Origin: Clarireedia homoeocarpa
Taxonomy: Eukaryota > Ascomycota > Leotiomycetes > Helotiales > Rutstroemiaceae
Assembly: GCA_001465935.1 (NCBI GenBank)
Contig: LNKV01000002.1
Location: forward strand, 1,302,001-1,366,000
DNA length: 64,000 nt
Direction: 5' to 3'
Within the stretch, counting starts at the first letter, position 1. Every line of letters begins with the position of its first letter. Of this stretch, positions 44,588 to 55,070 are shown piece after piece. The translations under genes and the position numbers were made by a program. Under the pieces are notes generated by a model. It was not told the DNA's origin. It did no database searches and saw nothing but the letters and a program-made list of their open reading frames with translations.

Positions 44588-45173
44588 GTCTTAGAGGGGG
44601 GGAGTTTGGAAGATAGGTAGGTGGTCCGCAGACAGTCTTCATGGAAAGAGTACTGCAGAACAGAGCAAAAGCCCTAATAGTAAGTAGGTTAGTTATCTAG
44701 TGTTCAGAAACGATTGATTACAACAACCTAATCACTGCTCCTCTGCAAAATCGCATCACACTATCTATCATCAACCCCATGCATACCATACATAGTCCAA
44801 TGATTCTCACAGAAACGCGATCTAGGACATGAGCATTGAGAAGAAGGCTTGACAATAGCGTAACGTTATCCATACATTAATTATCATCTAACTACTATAT
44901 ATAAACAATCCATGCCAAAATACACCAATAAAAACATCTCAGACCAGCCGCCAGCACACTATTTATTACCTACACTACAATATGGTATCAATTCATTGTC
45001 CCTGTCGGTCCCTTTCAAATAGTCATCCAGCTAACCAACCATCCATCCATCCATCCCATCATTCCAATCTTTGCATCTTCATTATTATCCAATCATCAAT
45101 CAATCATGTGATTCATAGATCCATCAACCATCATTACACATCAACTGCAAGCATCCTCCTCCACTCATCCCCC

Positions 45174-48029
45174 TCACGACGTCCCCGCACTCCCGCCTCT
45201 AACCCTATCCCTCATACTCCCCCTCCAACTCGCCGCGGCCTCCGCCTCCGCATCCGCATCCACTCCTCCTTCAACCCTCAAAACCGGAATGGTCATCCCG
45301 TAACCCCTCGTTCTTCCCTCTTTATCATGCTGATCGATCTCCACCCTAATACACACATCCAGCGAGCCATCGCTACCCGCCCCATGTTTGCTATAATCCG
45401 CTGCTTTGTGTTGCGTGCCCGCGTTTTGCTCGCCTTTGTGCACGGGATAGTGGCCGTCTTGCGGGATTTCGTTTTCTGCTAGGTCGTAGGCTGTGCTGTT
45501 GATTTCGGCTGTGTTTGGAGCGATGGTGGATGAGGATGTTGGGGAGTTTTCCGTGATCATGGCCCAGTTTCGGGAGGGCATGGTGACGTGGTTGGATTTA
45601 CTTGTCTTGCTTTCCTTACCGGGATCTTGGTCGAAGAAATAGAGAAGGGTTTCGTCAGTTTGTGGGTCTAGGTGATGGATTTTGTTTCTGCGAGCGAGTA
45701 GGTTGGCGACGGCTTGAGGAGGAGGCTTGTTTACGATGGCGGAGCTGATGATGTTGGCCATGTAGCGGTGGTCTTTGCTCGCCGGGACGAGAAGGTTGGG
45801 GTTAGAGTAGAAACGGCCGACAGCGGCGAGATGTACGTCACCACCCAGGATGGTGATACGGACGGAAAACTCGGAGGCGAGAGCTTGTAATTGCTTGATC
45901 AGATATTGTCGTTCTTTTTTGTGTGTGTGGGCGGTGTAGTGGTCGTCGAGATCATCGAGAAGATCGACACTGCCGTCGAAGTGGTTGAAGAAACTGCCAC
46001 CTGTAGTTTCAGTCAGTATGAGTGGGTCGAGTGGGATGGGGTCTAACATACCGAAGCCGAATCTCTTGTTGAAGAATTTCAGTGGACCCATCAGAGGACT
46101 GCTAAAGATATTTTCCAACCATGTCAAACGCTACCATCGTCAGAAAATGCACATATTGGACTTTGAGTCAACTTACAGGATATGCGATGGGAATTCCTAG
46201 CAAAATGATAAGATGCTGAATTGGGGATGAAGATGCTTTAGAGGCTGTGAGTTCTGCCCTCAACCGAGTAAATATTTTCTTGTAAGTTTCAGGATAGTTC
46301 ACTTGATGGCGAGTACGCTGCAGAAGAAGTCAGTAGGGTTCATGCCAGTTGAAATATGGTTTAAATCACCTCTGTTCGGGCATCGATTCCAAAAAATGCA
46401 ATTCTAGCGCCCAAGCGCGCGTAAATGCTACGAGAGCGTTCCGCAACATATGGCTGTGAAGCGTCAGTGAAATCCATTGTATCCGTTGAAGAAATACTCA
46501 CACCAGGGCTATCACCTATAATGTAGCTGGAATCGGGAACATCGTTCTCGAGCACAAAAACATTATCAAGATACCGGGGATCACGTCCAACACCATCTGT
46601 TTGCAGTGATTGGGGTGCGTCGGTTGTAAAGGTTGTAGCTGGTGGTGGTATATGATGTTGAAACAGGAGATAATACTTTTGAGCAACACCTCCAATTCCA
46701 CGGAAGACTGAACAGCGCATGAAATCATCAACATAGGAACCGAAGCCATCAATGATCTAAAACACTTTAGCAAAGAAACAGGCACCACGTATACAGCCAA
46801 TCTTACATCATGATCATCCCAAAGGTTGACTTGAGGTATCTTTCCATTAGCGCTGGCAAAAGGCTCTGTGGAATACCATCTCAGGTAGTTCTTCACGTAG
46901 TAGTCGTCACATGACTTTCTCAAGGATTCTGGGAAGGGATACTCTCTTCTCTTCTGTGGATTACCAATATCCGTCCACGGTCTAAGAGGGCCATTAACTC
47001 TGATGCCATCATTATAGATTTGATCACCACCGCCAAGCCTGTTCACCATTAGTCGTCGCTTAATCTCCAATTGTGAAAATCTTACATGACATGAAAAGGG
47101 GTCTGGGTATGTTGGCGCATAACATCGTTCCAGAGACAAGGACCGCTGAACGCCTCTTCGTCAGTGCCTACAGAAAATCCATTGCATGAATGGAAGAGAA
47201 TTCGCATGCTTTCAGTTACAGCTGGGATGTAAAACTGTTGTCGATCGGTTTTGCCACCGCTTGAAAATGTGAGCCCAGGGATCGTATACTCGCACTGTAT
47301 TTCCCGTTGCTGCATTGGAACGGCCAATTGAAACCTCCAGAACGTATTATCAGCATCGGCGTATAGCTTTACTCCTGCAATTTTCTCCTCTCCTGCGTCA
47401 CCAGCTCCGTTGGCGTGTCCCCCATCGACTGCACCATTTGTCTGCTGAAAGGAGTTCGATGATGTAGAATAGTCGCTGCTATTAACGTTTCCATTTGCAT
47501 AAGTCGCAGTACCATTAGCGTTTCCGTTAGAGGCATTCAAGTTAATCTCATCGCGCGGTATTCCTAGGATTCTCAAGCGCAATTCGGGTATAGAGCCCTC
47601 CTCGCCGGACCCGGTCTCGGTAACTATTAAAACACTGCCAAACCACGTATTATCCTCCATACGCCTATAATTTAATAGAGGCCCGCACTTGACATGGGCA
47701 CCTCCACCACTCCTTGTAATTCCATTCGCAGCATCTTGTTGCGCCAATTTTTCTTGTTCCGCGCGCATGGACTCGAGTTCCGCAGAATGTACATTCCCTG
47801 ACACGACAATAGGTTTATGAACACCATTTGCGCCGTTTCCTTCAACCCTCGAAGTATTCAAGAAGCTGGCCAAATCTTTGCTTCCGTGTCGCTCATCGGC
47901 CAATCTGGGCGCTGGAGAGGCATGTCTCGAGAAGGAAGTCGATTCATCATGGCGCCAGAGATTCGCAGATGCGTGGGTGTCTGGATGGTCTTTACCATGA
48001 AGTAGGCCATCGCGATAATGAGCCGCCAT
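45174..48029 (-). CDS. PhoD-like metallophosphatase
   Basis: Seven exons (48029-47086, 47038-46807, 46756-46502, 46453-46370, 46317-46177, 46130-46052, 46000-45174) give 853 aa in continuous frame. The metal-binding motifs of the PhoD-like phosphatase fold are present: LGGGDQIYNDG (about 316-326), NLWDDHD (386-392) and ITILGGDVHLAAVG (about 627-640). The N-terminal ~300 residues hold a linker and a beta-rich domain ending SMRILFHSCNGFS, typical of the large fungal PhoD-like proteins. The C-terminal ~200 residues are a divergent, partly low-complexity tail ending in Arg/Gly-rich sequence. The likely activity is metal-dependent phosphoester hydrolysis; the substrate is unknown. The last intron (46051-46001, 51 nt) is a stop-free multiple of three, so retention would add 17 residues. 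Confidence 0.9.
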
Positions 48030-48779
48030 TGTCGCAGTTATTGTCGCACTTTCTTTTCAACAGAATGCGCAAGTGGTGAATATGCGAATTTATTCAGTCG
48101 CACAGATACTTGATCGAAATGCGCGCAAAGATGTAGAGCAAGTAGTTTGTTATTGTGCGTGAAATCTTTCCAAAGAAGTAAAGTATTGTTGATCTCACTG
48201 TTAGATTAGACCTTGTGCCGTGCCACCTCAAATCGCAGTTGTGTAATGATGTCTTGGGTTCCTCGTTCCCGGAATCTCCGTTTCTACGAGTCAATTGACG
48301 CCAAGCGCATACGAATCGCGAGCTCTATACAGTATTGTTATACGATGAGAAGGAAAAGATTCACAAACACCTACGAAAGAGGAGAAACATTGGTTGGAAA
48401 AAGAAGCCTTGTAACTATTCATTTTAAAAAGTCCGTGGGATTTCTCTTGGCTTATTTACGCCAAGAGAAATAATACAAAGCAAGCAAGCTGCGGAAGGCA
48501 CCAACGCTCTCCTCGGCGAGATTGAAGGTGATGATATGGTGGGGCAAGTAGGATCCATATACCCAAACGTGCCGAACACAGACCGACCTCAAGCCGCTCA
48601 TTTACGAAGTACATGGTGATGAGCTGGTCAGCCAATCAAAAGTATTTAATTGTTTGGTTTCCAAAATGCCGTGGCGACATAGCACGTTTCCGCACAATTT
48701 TCCCTCATAGCTTGAGCCCCTCTCTGACATAACATCATTTGTCTCTGACTATGTTTCGGCGCGCAGGTGCTTTGCTGAT
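48030..48779. promoter_or_regulatory. promoter region of the PhoD-like gene
   Basis: This 750-bp spacer upstream of the PhoD-like start codon contains its promoter and leader. No other feature is recognised. Confidence 0.35.
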
Positions 48780-49430
48780 CATGTGTTCAGCAAATTCATC
48801 TCCAACTGTGGACAACACTTCGGGGCGGAGTCAACCTCGATGTTTGATGGTTTGGATATGATGCCAAAAGTCCGGTAACTACGCCGCTGCCTCCCAATCT
48901 ATCAACCCAGTGAGTGATATATTACCTCCATCACCAATAAGAACACTACGCTACTTCAGATCGCCGTGAGTTAGCCTCACACCAAATCGTTGCAATGATC
49001 AGAGTCTCCAAGATCCATCAGCGAGCTTCTCATACTCGGCATCTGATTTGTGATTAGATCCACCGGATATTGCGAATAGCATCACCCGTGATCGAACATC
49101 ATGGTGGACTCATGTTCGAACGTCAACTACAAAGGGGCAGATATATTCCCTATGCATTTCCTATGCATTTAAGTCTTCATTCATTTGTCCCAATTCACGT
49201 CCTAGAAGTCGTGTTATCAGAACTGAGACTGGTGCGAACTCTCTGCTTGATCTCCAGAACATGTGACCTTTAGTGTTGGGATGGATCCCTGCGGTATAGC
49301 ATATTTCGTGTGTCATCTCATCTAGTCGACATAAGGCGTCCTCGCCAATGACCAAAGTCGGGAAACAGAATGCGGGGAAGCCAGCCCGATGATGCCATGG
49401 AAATCCCGCACAATAGTGTCTTGTCATGTC
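48780..49430 (-). pseudogene. degraded APH/choline-kinase-like phosphotransferase pseudogene
   Basis: The minus strand contains the core of an aminoglycoside-phosphotransferase-fold protein in pieces. VSVLITRLLGREL (near 49180-49230) matches the hinge 'LTRLPGxEL'. GDAIRNIRWI (near 49070-49100) is the mid-lobe. LTHGDL (about 48974-48957) matches the catalytic loop 'xxHGDL'. LTGLIDWEAAA (near 48885-48915) matches the metal-binding 'GIIDWExAG'. Stops break it, including TAG at 48953-48951 just after the catalytic loop, TAG after AAA and a TGA further on, and the pieces fall in two frames, so at least one frameshift is present. In fungi this fold is a large family of small-molecule kinases of mostly unknown substrate. 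The remnant cannot encode an active enzyme. Exact ends are approximate. Confidence 0.6.
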
Positions 49431-52161
49431 AAGCGCGTATTTGACACTTGGCTAGACTATGCACGTGTGTACGCTCTATGAGTCCAGGTGGTCTACAATG
49501 TATGTTCTTTTCAGCATCGTCTGCATTTAATCACGAGAAAATTACTAGCAATATGGACGTGCTTGGAGGGAAGCAAATCTGCTTTAAGCGGCTGGCTGCG
49601 ATGTTTGTACATACACGTGCATGTGCTCGAGATGGTAAATTGTATAGTGGCCATTCATTCATTCATTCATTTACACATACATACACTTGAACTCGTTGAA
49701 TAACAAAAATGAAAACCAATATGATCGATTCCTGGGATAGGTTGATTCAAATTTGAATCCTGTCTGCTAAACTAAAACATGGGTTTGAACGATCTCGAAG
49801 GTGGGGAATACTTGTCTCTTGCTGCATACAAGGAACGACCTATTAGGGTGGTGGCACCAAGTGCCATATCAAGGGTGAAAGTAAATGGATTGCCGGCCAT
49901 ATCGTTGCTGCTGAGGATTTCAAAGAGCTTTCTCTACTAGGGTGACACCGGATCGACCCTGTCTCAGCAGATGTACTTCCGCAAACTATGTATACCAGCA
50001 CTGGCACTTAGTCGGCAGTGGCCCTCGGAGAGCCAGCGGAGCGTCATTTAGTTTGTCGATGATACATCCAGATTCATAGATCAGAGCGTCAAGGATTCTA
50101 CCATCATTTGTGGAATGTGGCCATTCAGAGTCTTGGATGTCGTGACGGAAGCGCGCATCGGATCTCGAGATTTTTGGTGCAGCCTATGGGTACTACACTA
50201 CAGTAAGGGTATCGAATGGAAAGCTGCTAGTGGGAAATTAGCATGCAGAAGCAACAAACGCCAATGTGCAAGCACAACCCGTGGGGATTTCTGAATCTGC
50301 GAGGTGGGTGTCCTTCGTAAGGTGTGGGCGTCTACTTCGTGCGGTCAAGGCGTCGATGTCGTTCGATGGGGGAAGCTTGTGTCGATGGTGAAGCCTATTC
50401 CAAGCCACTATGCCTCAAATTGCAGAGAATTGTGGATGTCGAGCGGAATAGCTGGGACAGTATTGTCAATATACTGCTCTGGGTTGCCCTACCAACAGAC
50501 CGCCATTCAGGCAAATGCGATGCTTAAATACTTCGTACATGGAATGGTCGCACTGCATACTTAAGAATAAGCATGCATTAACTTAACCCACGCTCATGAT
50601 AAGGTACCAAAGCACCATGAAATTTGGTAAAAGGAACATCTAACGCAATGCATGCATTATGCCGTCGTTTAGGTGAAAGCAGATCAGGTACCGTGCTCCA
50701 CTGACCGCACAAAAGGTTGCGACTCGCGACCTTTTACCCCTTTCTGTGCTACCCCATGCCTATTTTTGGTGGTTCTTGAAGCAGTTCCTACCCCGATCCG
50801 GGGATCACTAATTGGTGAGCACAGCATTCGCAGGGTCTTTATCGTAAAGCGAGGACATCATGGATCTTAACACGATCTGTGGTTTGCCCTTGGCGGAGCG
50901 AGCACGGTAGTGAAATGGCACTTGATTGGGACTTGATACGTCCGCAAAGCTTGACCAACGGCGACATTCCACCAATGATCGCTGCTATGATGGCCGTCCG
51001 TGATTTAACGTGTACAAAGTACAATCCTCCGTCAGGAATTCTCAAAACGTGGACCGGTATGACTAGGTATTGCTAGGTATCAGACTTATGATCCGACTTA
51101 CCCCTCGTAGTAATGATGAGTTGGGTAAGCGGGGCGCAGGGGAATCAGCGAAGACAGGGAGGCAAAAATGAGGAGATTGGCCTACGACAAGGATCCCAGG
51201 ATCCAAGGATACTGTTCACACAATGTCTTGATTTTCCACGGATGTGAAACCAACTTCCGTTTCTTGAATGCCCATCATGCCAATCCTCCCAACGACCCCT
51301 AGAGGCCGCGTCGTATTGCCTCTTCTTTTGAAAAAAAAAAAAAAACGAAACATATTTCACCGGTATTCGACAAAACAATTCTTTTGGAGCCGGTCAAGAG
51401 AAGCTGGTCGTTTTTGTCCCTTCACCAACTGCGTTTCCTTGATTTGACTGAACTTGCCTCGGCTTTCCCGTTTAATATACGTACCAAACGTACTTCGCAC
51501 TTCGTAACGAACGTAAGGATTCTTGATTATCGATAAAGGGCACCCTAGATACGAGTTCATGTACTCACTAATGCTTTGGCTTCCGTTAGGACATTACTAC
51601 CCATACCATTCTCTACACACTTCACAAGACGTGAACATACAATTATTCAAAAATCACAAACTGCATGCAACAACGCTCTGTCTAGCTCTCCAAAGGAAAC
51701 CGTCTGAAATAGCAGCTTTCCGTGTTTGTCTCTCAGCTTGGACTTGGACTCGGACCTCAAAATAGCATCTTCAAAGGATAAAACATCGACGCACTTCTCT
51801 ATTATCCCTCATTACGAAACATTTGCATCTGATACGACATATTCAATCTGGTGCGGGACGCAGGCTAAGGTTACAACTTGACGCTTCAATTCACCTAGAG
51901 CAATTGAGGAATCTCTTGTCCACGGGAACTCAATTGAATGCTTGGTAGATATCCAAGCACCTCGGAACCATATCATTGTCCGAAAGAAAGAATTCCATCG
52001 TATTATATATTAGCATTTTCCTAGACGAAGATCTTCTGTCGCGATTCGAAACATCAGAATGAGCGAGATACGCTATATCCCTTTTATGCATTAAGTTCCT
52101 CTGATAGACTTATACACGACGTACCCCTCTCCCCTCGTCTTATCGACGTGCACCAGCAATC
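49431..52161. other. gene-poor spacer
   Basis: No supported gene is seen in 2.7 kb. A short CATT microsatellite lies at about 49652-49670 and a poly-A run at 51331-51345. Fragments such as 50324-50527 plus (ending ILLWVALPTDRHSGKCDA) look weakly coding and may be relics. The last ~400 bp should hold the promoter of the gene at 52162. Confidence 0.4.
49652..49670. repeat. CATT tetranucleotide repeat
   Basis: About four and a half CATT units occur in tandem in the gene-poor spacer. Confidence 0.8.
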
Positions 52162-53445
52162 ATGTCTATCGAGGTAGCCCTTCAGTCGGTTGCATTTTAT
52201 GTACTTTCTTGCGGTACTTGTTCAAAGATCAGTCATAGAAGGAAAGCAAAGGCACAGGCGAAACGAGAACGAGCCGAGAAACATGAATTGGAAACGGAAC
52301 AGCCCGGATTGTACAGACATCCCTCTCCGTTTTCAACAAATCCGTTCTGGACAGAAGAGATTATGATGGGACCGGGTCCGCCAAAGAAGAAAGGAGATAA
52401 GGATAAAAAGAATGCAGGTCGACGCGGACTCAGTACAGCGGGGCAAGGGAGTAGTTATGCCAGTACTGGTGAGGTGAGTACGGATACTGGAAGTAGTCCT
52501 ACGGTTGTTGAAGGATCGCGGATATCTGGAGAAGGGTGGAATCTCAAGAGATATCAACGTGAAGACGAGGATTTGTGGGGCCGTGACACATATTGGCCTG
52601 GACAAAGAATTATGGATGCCATTAGTCGAGCTTCGGAATCTGCTGGACGAATGTTTGGAGGGGATGGGAGACCAGGTAGCCGGCATGGGTCCGACGGAAA
52701 TCCGGAATCATATTATATCGCCAGAAATCCGCCGCTCAACGATCTGCATCCACCGATTGTTAGTACTGCGCCGAGAAGTAGAGAGGAAACAGCATGGATG
52801 CTTCAGCCACCGCCCTCCGCAAAGGTTATGGCAGGCAAAGTAAGAGTCAATAGCAGGACAAGGGCTGGTAGCAATGGAAGTAGCCGTAGAGGACCTCCTA
52901 TTCCAGAAGGCCAGCCTTTGAGCAGAATAGTTACGGAAAAGTTGATGGAGCAGAAAGCGCAAAGAGGAGAGACGCCATCGCAGCTTGAAATACCCTCATT
53001 TTCAAACCGTCCTGCTGCTCAACGCCATGCAAGAGACAGAAGCTCATCGGATGAATCTTCAACCTCACTGGGAGCTAGTACGCCAACACGGAAGCCACCA
53101 CCTATCGCGATACCGAAAGCATCCAGCGAGAAAGTACGCGGAAAGGCTGAACATGTACCTCTTCGAGATAGCGACACGGAAATGAGGGAAACATTTTCTA
53201 GACCCGTTCTCACGACAATTATTAGCTCGTCGAGGTCAGTGCATAAAGTGTCAAAATCACAAAGTAATGATTTACCATTACGCGAACTATCTCGGCCGAC
53301 AACGGGCAATTCGACTTTGAATGCACGAGCTACTACTTCTGATCCTTTACCCGACACCATGTCTTCAACCACGGGGGCTGATTCAAAGCTCAGTAACTAC
53401 AAATCCCCGTCGGTGCAGCATGAAGAAAATGCTGTGCTAGCATAG
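52162..53445 (+). CDS. Pezizomycotina-type hypothetical protein with N-terminal hydrophobic/Cys segment
   Basis: A single exon of 427 aa has no recognised domain. The N-terminus (MSIEVALQSVAFYVLSCGTC) is a short hydrophobic segment with a C-x-x-C pair, followed directly by a basic helix (HRRKAKAQAKRERAEKHELE) and the motif QPGLYRHPSPFSTNPFWTEE. The rest is Ser/Pro/Arg-rich and probably disordered. A conserved-looking island, WGRDTYWPGQRIMDAISRAS, lies near 140. Paired N-terminal Cys near a hydrophobic stretch could be palmitoylated, so a peripheral membrane protein is possible. I believe proteins with this N-terminus are common in filamentous ascomycetes, but I could not check this and assign no function. 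Confidence 0.8.
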   Translation: MSIEVALQSVAFYVLSCGTCSKISHRRKAKAQAKRERAEKHELETEQPGLYRHPSPFSTNPFWTEEIMMGPGPPKKKGDKDKKNAGRRGLSTAGQGSSYASTGEVSTDTGSSPTVVEGSRISGEGWNLKRYQREDEDLWGRDTYWPGQRIMDAISRASESAGRMFGGDGRPGSRHGSDGNPESYYIARNPPLNDLHPPIVSTAPRSREETAWMLQPPPSAKVMAGKVRVNSRTRAGSNGSSRRGPPIPEGQPLSRIVTEKLMEQKAQRGETPSQLEIPSFSNRPAAQRHARDRSSSDESSTSLGASTPTRKPPPIAIPKASSEKVRGKAEHVPLRDSDTEMRETFSRPVLTTIISSSRSVHKVSKSQSNDLPLRELSRPTTGNSTLNARATTSDPLPDTMSSTTGADSKLSNYKSPSVQHEENAVLA

Positions 53446-54076
53446 CCCTGTATCACAGCCTACTCATACACGAGGCTAAATAAACATTATTAACTACAAC
53501 TCTTCACGAACTTTCTCTCTTCGAATCATTGTCTTTATAAGCATAGTTTGGCGGTATTAGGGTGTTTTGAAAAAGATTATTGGGAGGAGTTTAAAGCGAT
53601 TATTATTTTTTTGGAGGGGAGGTGCATAGGGCGCTTTTTTGGATAGGGAGCACTCTTTACGCCTAGCGGTTATCTTTAACGCAGGTTGGGCATTACGGTC
53701 TAGCGGGTTTGGGGGTCTTCAAGAACCATTAGGAAAAAGGGTAGCATGGCTCTTTTTTGATGCATTCGCATTTTTGGCTTTGGGACTTTATGATGATAGT
53801 CCGAGAGAATGAAGATTTTGTTTACTGATGTGACTTGTGCCGTATTTGCGATGTTCTTATGATTTGTTGCGAACTCATATTAGGCACTGGCTCTGGCAAC
53901 TGAGATTGAAATGTCTGACTTCGGCTGGCCAGAGTTCTCACTGCTAATTCATTACTCTTGATTTCATATCCGTTCATTCCAGAACCCCATTTTCCCCTCA
54001 CGCCCCAAAGGTATCGTGCCAAACGCCATACAATGCATATAACTCTTCCCAGTCATTCAGATACGTGTCTGGCTCT
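53446..54076. other. convergent 3' spacer
   Basis: These 630 bp lie between two convergent genes and hold both 3' UTRs. AATAAACATTATTAA-like sequence just after 53470 is a plausible polyadenylation region for the plus-strand gene. Confidence 0.4.
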
Positions 54077-54751
54077 TTATAGATGCATACCCTCTTCCTC
54101 GTCCCCACCCATAGTTTCTCTCATTCTCTCCTCCATTGCTCTCCTCAATGCTTCATCGTCTAACCTTCCACCCGTTGTTCCATTGGTTCTCGATTCGCCG
54201 TTAGCAGTCGCATTTGAGGTAGAAGCTGCATTCACGCTCGCATTCGTTCCAGCAACTCCATCCATCACCACCTCACCACCGACAATCCTCCCCGTTGTAA
54301 AAGTCCCATCGCTCCAAGGATTACTTCTCGTCTCACCCTCGCCATTCGTCGCTGCGGCCGCACCCACACCCGCATTCGCATTCGAATCTCCATTCGCAGC
54401 TCCATTAACCACCGTCTCTCCTTCTCCCTCCCCTTCTGCCGATTTCTCCCATTCTCCCCAAACCCCACCCCTCTCTTCCACCTCTGCCTTCAACATATTT
54501 AATCGCTCATTCATCCTTTCGATCACAACCTCATTCTCTTTTATCGCATCCACGCAATCCTGGTCTTTTTCTCCATTCACACATTCTGGCGCACGTCCTT
54601 CTGCAAAAGGCTTCATTTCCTCGTTACTGTAGTCAAGATGGGCTATGCTGTTGCGGATCTCGGCTGCTTTGAGATGGAGCGTCGACATAGGGAGATCTTT
54701 GAGCGCGGAGGCGAAGCGTGCGGGGGAGATGGGAAGGGCTTCGGATGACAT
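54077..54751 (-). CDS. Tma17/Adc17-like proteasome-assembly chaperone candidate
   Basis: A single exon of 224 aa. The N-terminal ~100 residues form a helical pair: SPARFASALKDLPMSTLHLK followed by AEIRNSIAHLDYSNEEMKPF, then DAIKENEVVIERMNERLNML and KAEVEERG. Helix, 'I-x-NSI-x-HL-x-x-SN', short acidic loop, 'ENE-x-V-I-x-x-x-NER' closely follows the layout of yeast Tma17/Adc17, a stress-induced chaperone that helps assemble the Rpt3-Rpt6 pair of the 19S proteasome and also associates with ribosomes. After residue ~105 comes an extended Gly/Ala/Asn/Thr-rich tail absent from the short yeast protein. The tail ends with a charged helix (LDDEALRRAMEERMRETMGG). The name is from motif layout, not an alignment. 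Confidence 0.65.
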   Translation of the reverse strand: MSSEALPISPARFASALKDLPMSTLHLKAAEIRNSIAHLDYSNEEMKPFAEGRAPECVNGEKDQDCVDAIKENEVVIERMNERLNMLKAEVEERGGVWGEWEKSAEGEGEGETVVNGAANGDSNANAGVGAAAATNGEGETRSNPWSDGTFTTGRIVGGEVVMDGVAGTNASVNAASTSNATANGESRTNGTTGGRLDDEALRRAMEERMRETMGGDEEEGMHL

Positions 54752-55070
54752 GATTTGTGGGATTAGCTTTGTTGATTCCGAATATAGAACTTTGTTAGTG
54801 ATACTTTGTATCAGATTCGCGAAATCGACAGCCTAGATCAACATGAAGCTCATCTGGAATGAAAATATAAATATGGAGGGGTAAAGGCAACAGCTGCAGA
54901 CGCGGAACCCTTGAGAAAATGGACCGTGCTCCTCCGGATCAACGTTTTTACGAACCCCGCGGGTTTTATTCTCATGATGATCCCACGACTCAGTCGATGA
55001 CATTTAGTGGTCGAGCGAAATCGACTCATTACAGCTATTTGGATATGGGACGATAAGTACGACTCTGAAG
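54752..55070. promoter_or_regulatory. divergent promoter, Tma17-like / Pcp1
   Basis: A 319-bp spacer lies between two divergent start codons, and both promoters must lie here. No distinct motif stands out. Confidence 0.5.

Larger units (their letters stand above)
42868..45173. other. spacer with low-complexity DNA
   Basis: This 2.3-kb stretch holds the promoter of the PLDc_N gene on the left and the 3' region of the PhoD-like gene on the right. A 208-codon minus ORF at 43928-44554 is Pro/Ser/Leu low complexity for its first half. Its end (around GRYATEICIYTGSCFVNWIW) is more protein-like, but no gene model could be built. It also contains a 16-bp palindrome (43592-43607) and a GA microsatellite (44561-44587). 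Confidence 0.4.

Noticed and set aside
50324..50527. Weakly coding-like 67-codon ORF
   Set aside because: No family is recognised and no linked exons. It may be a relic, but there is not enough to call.
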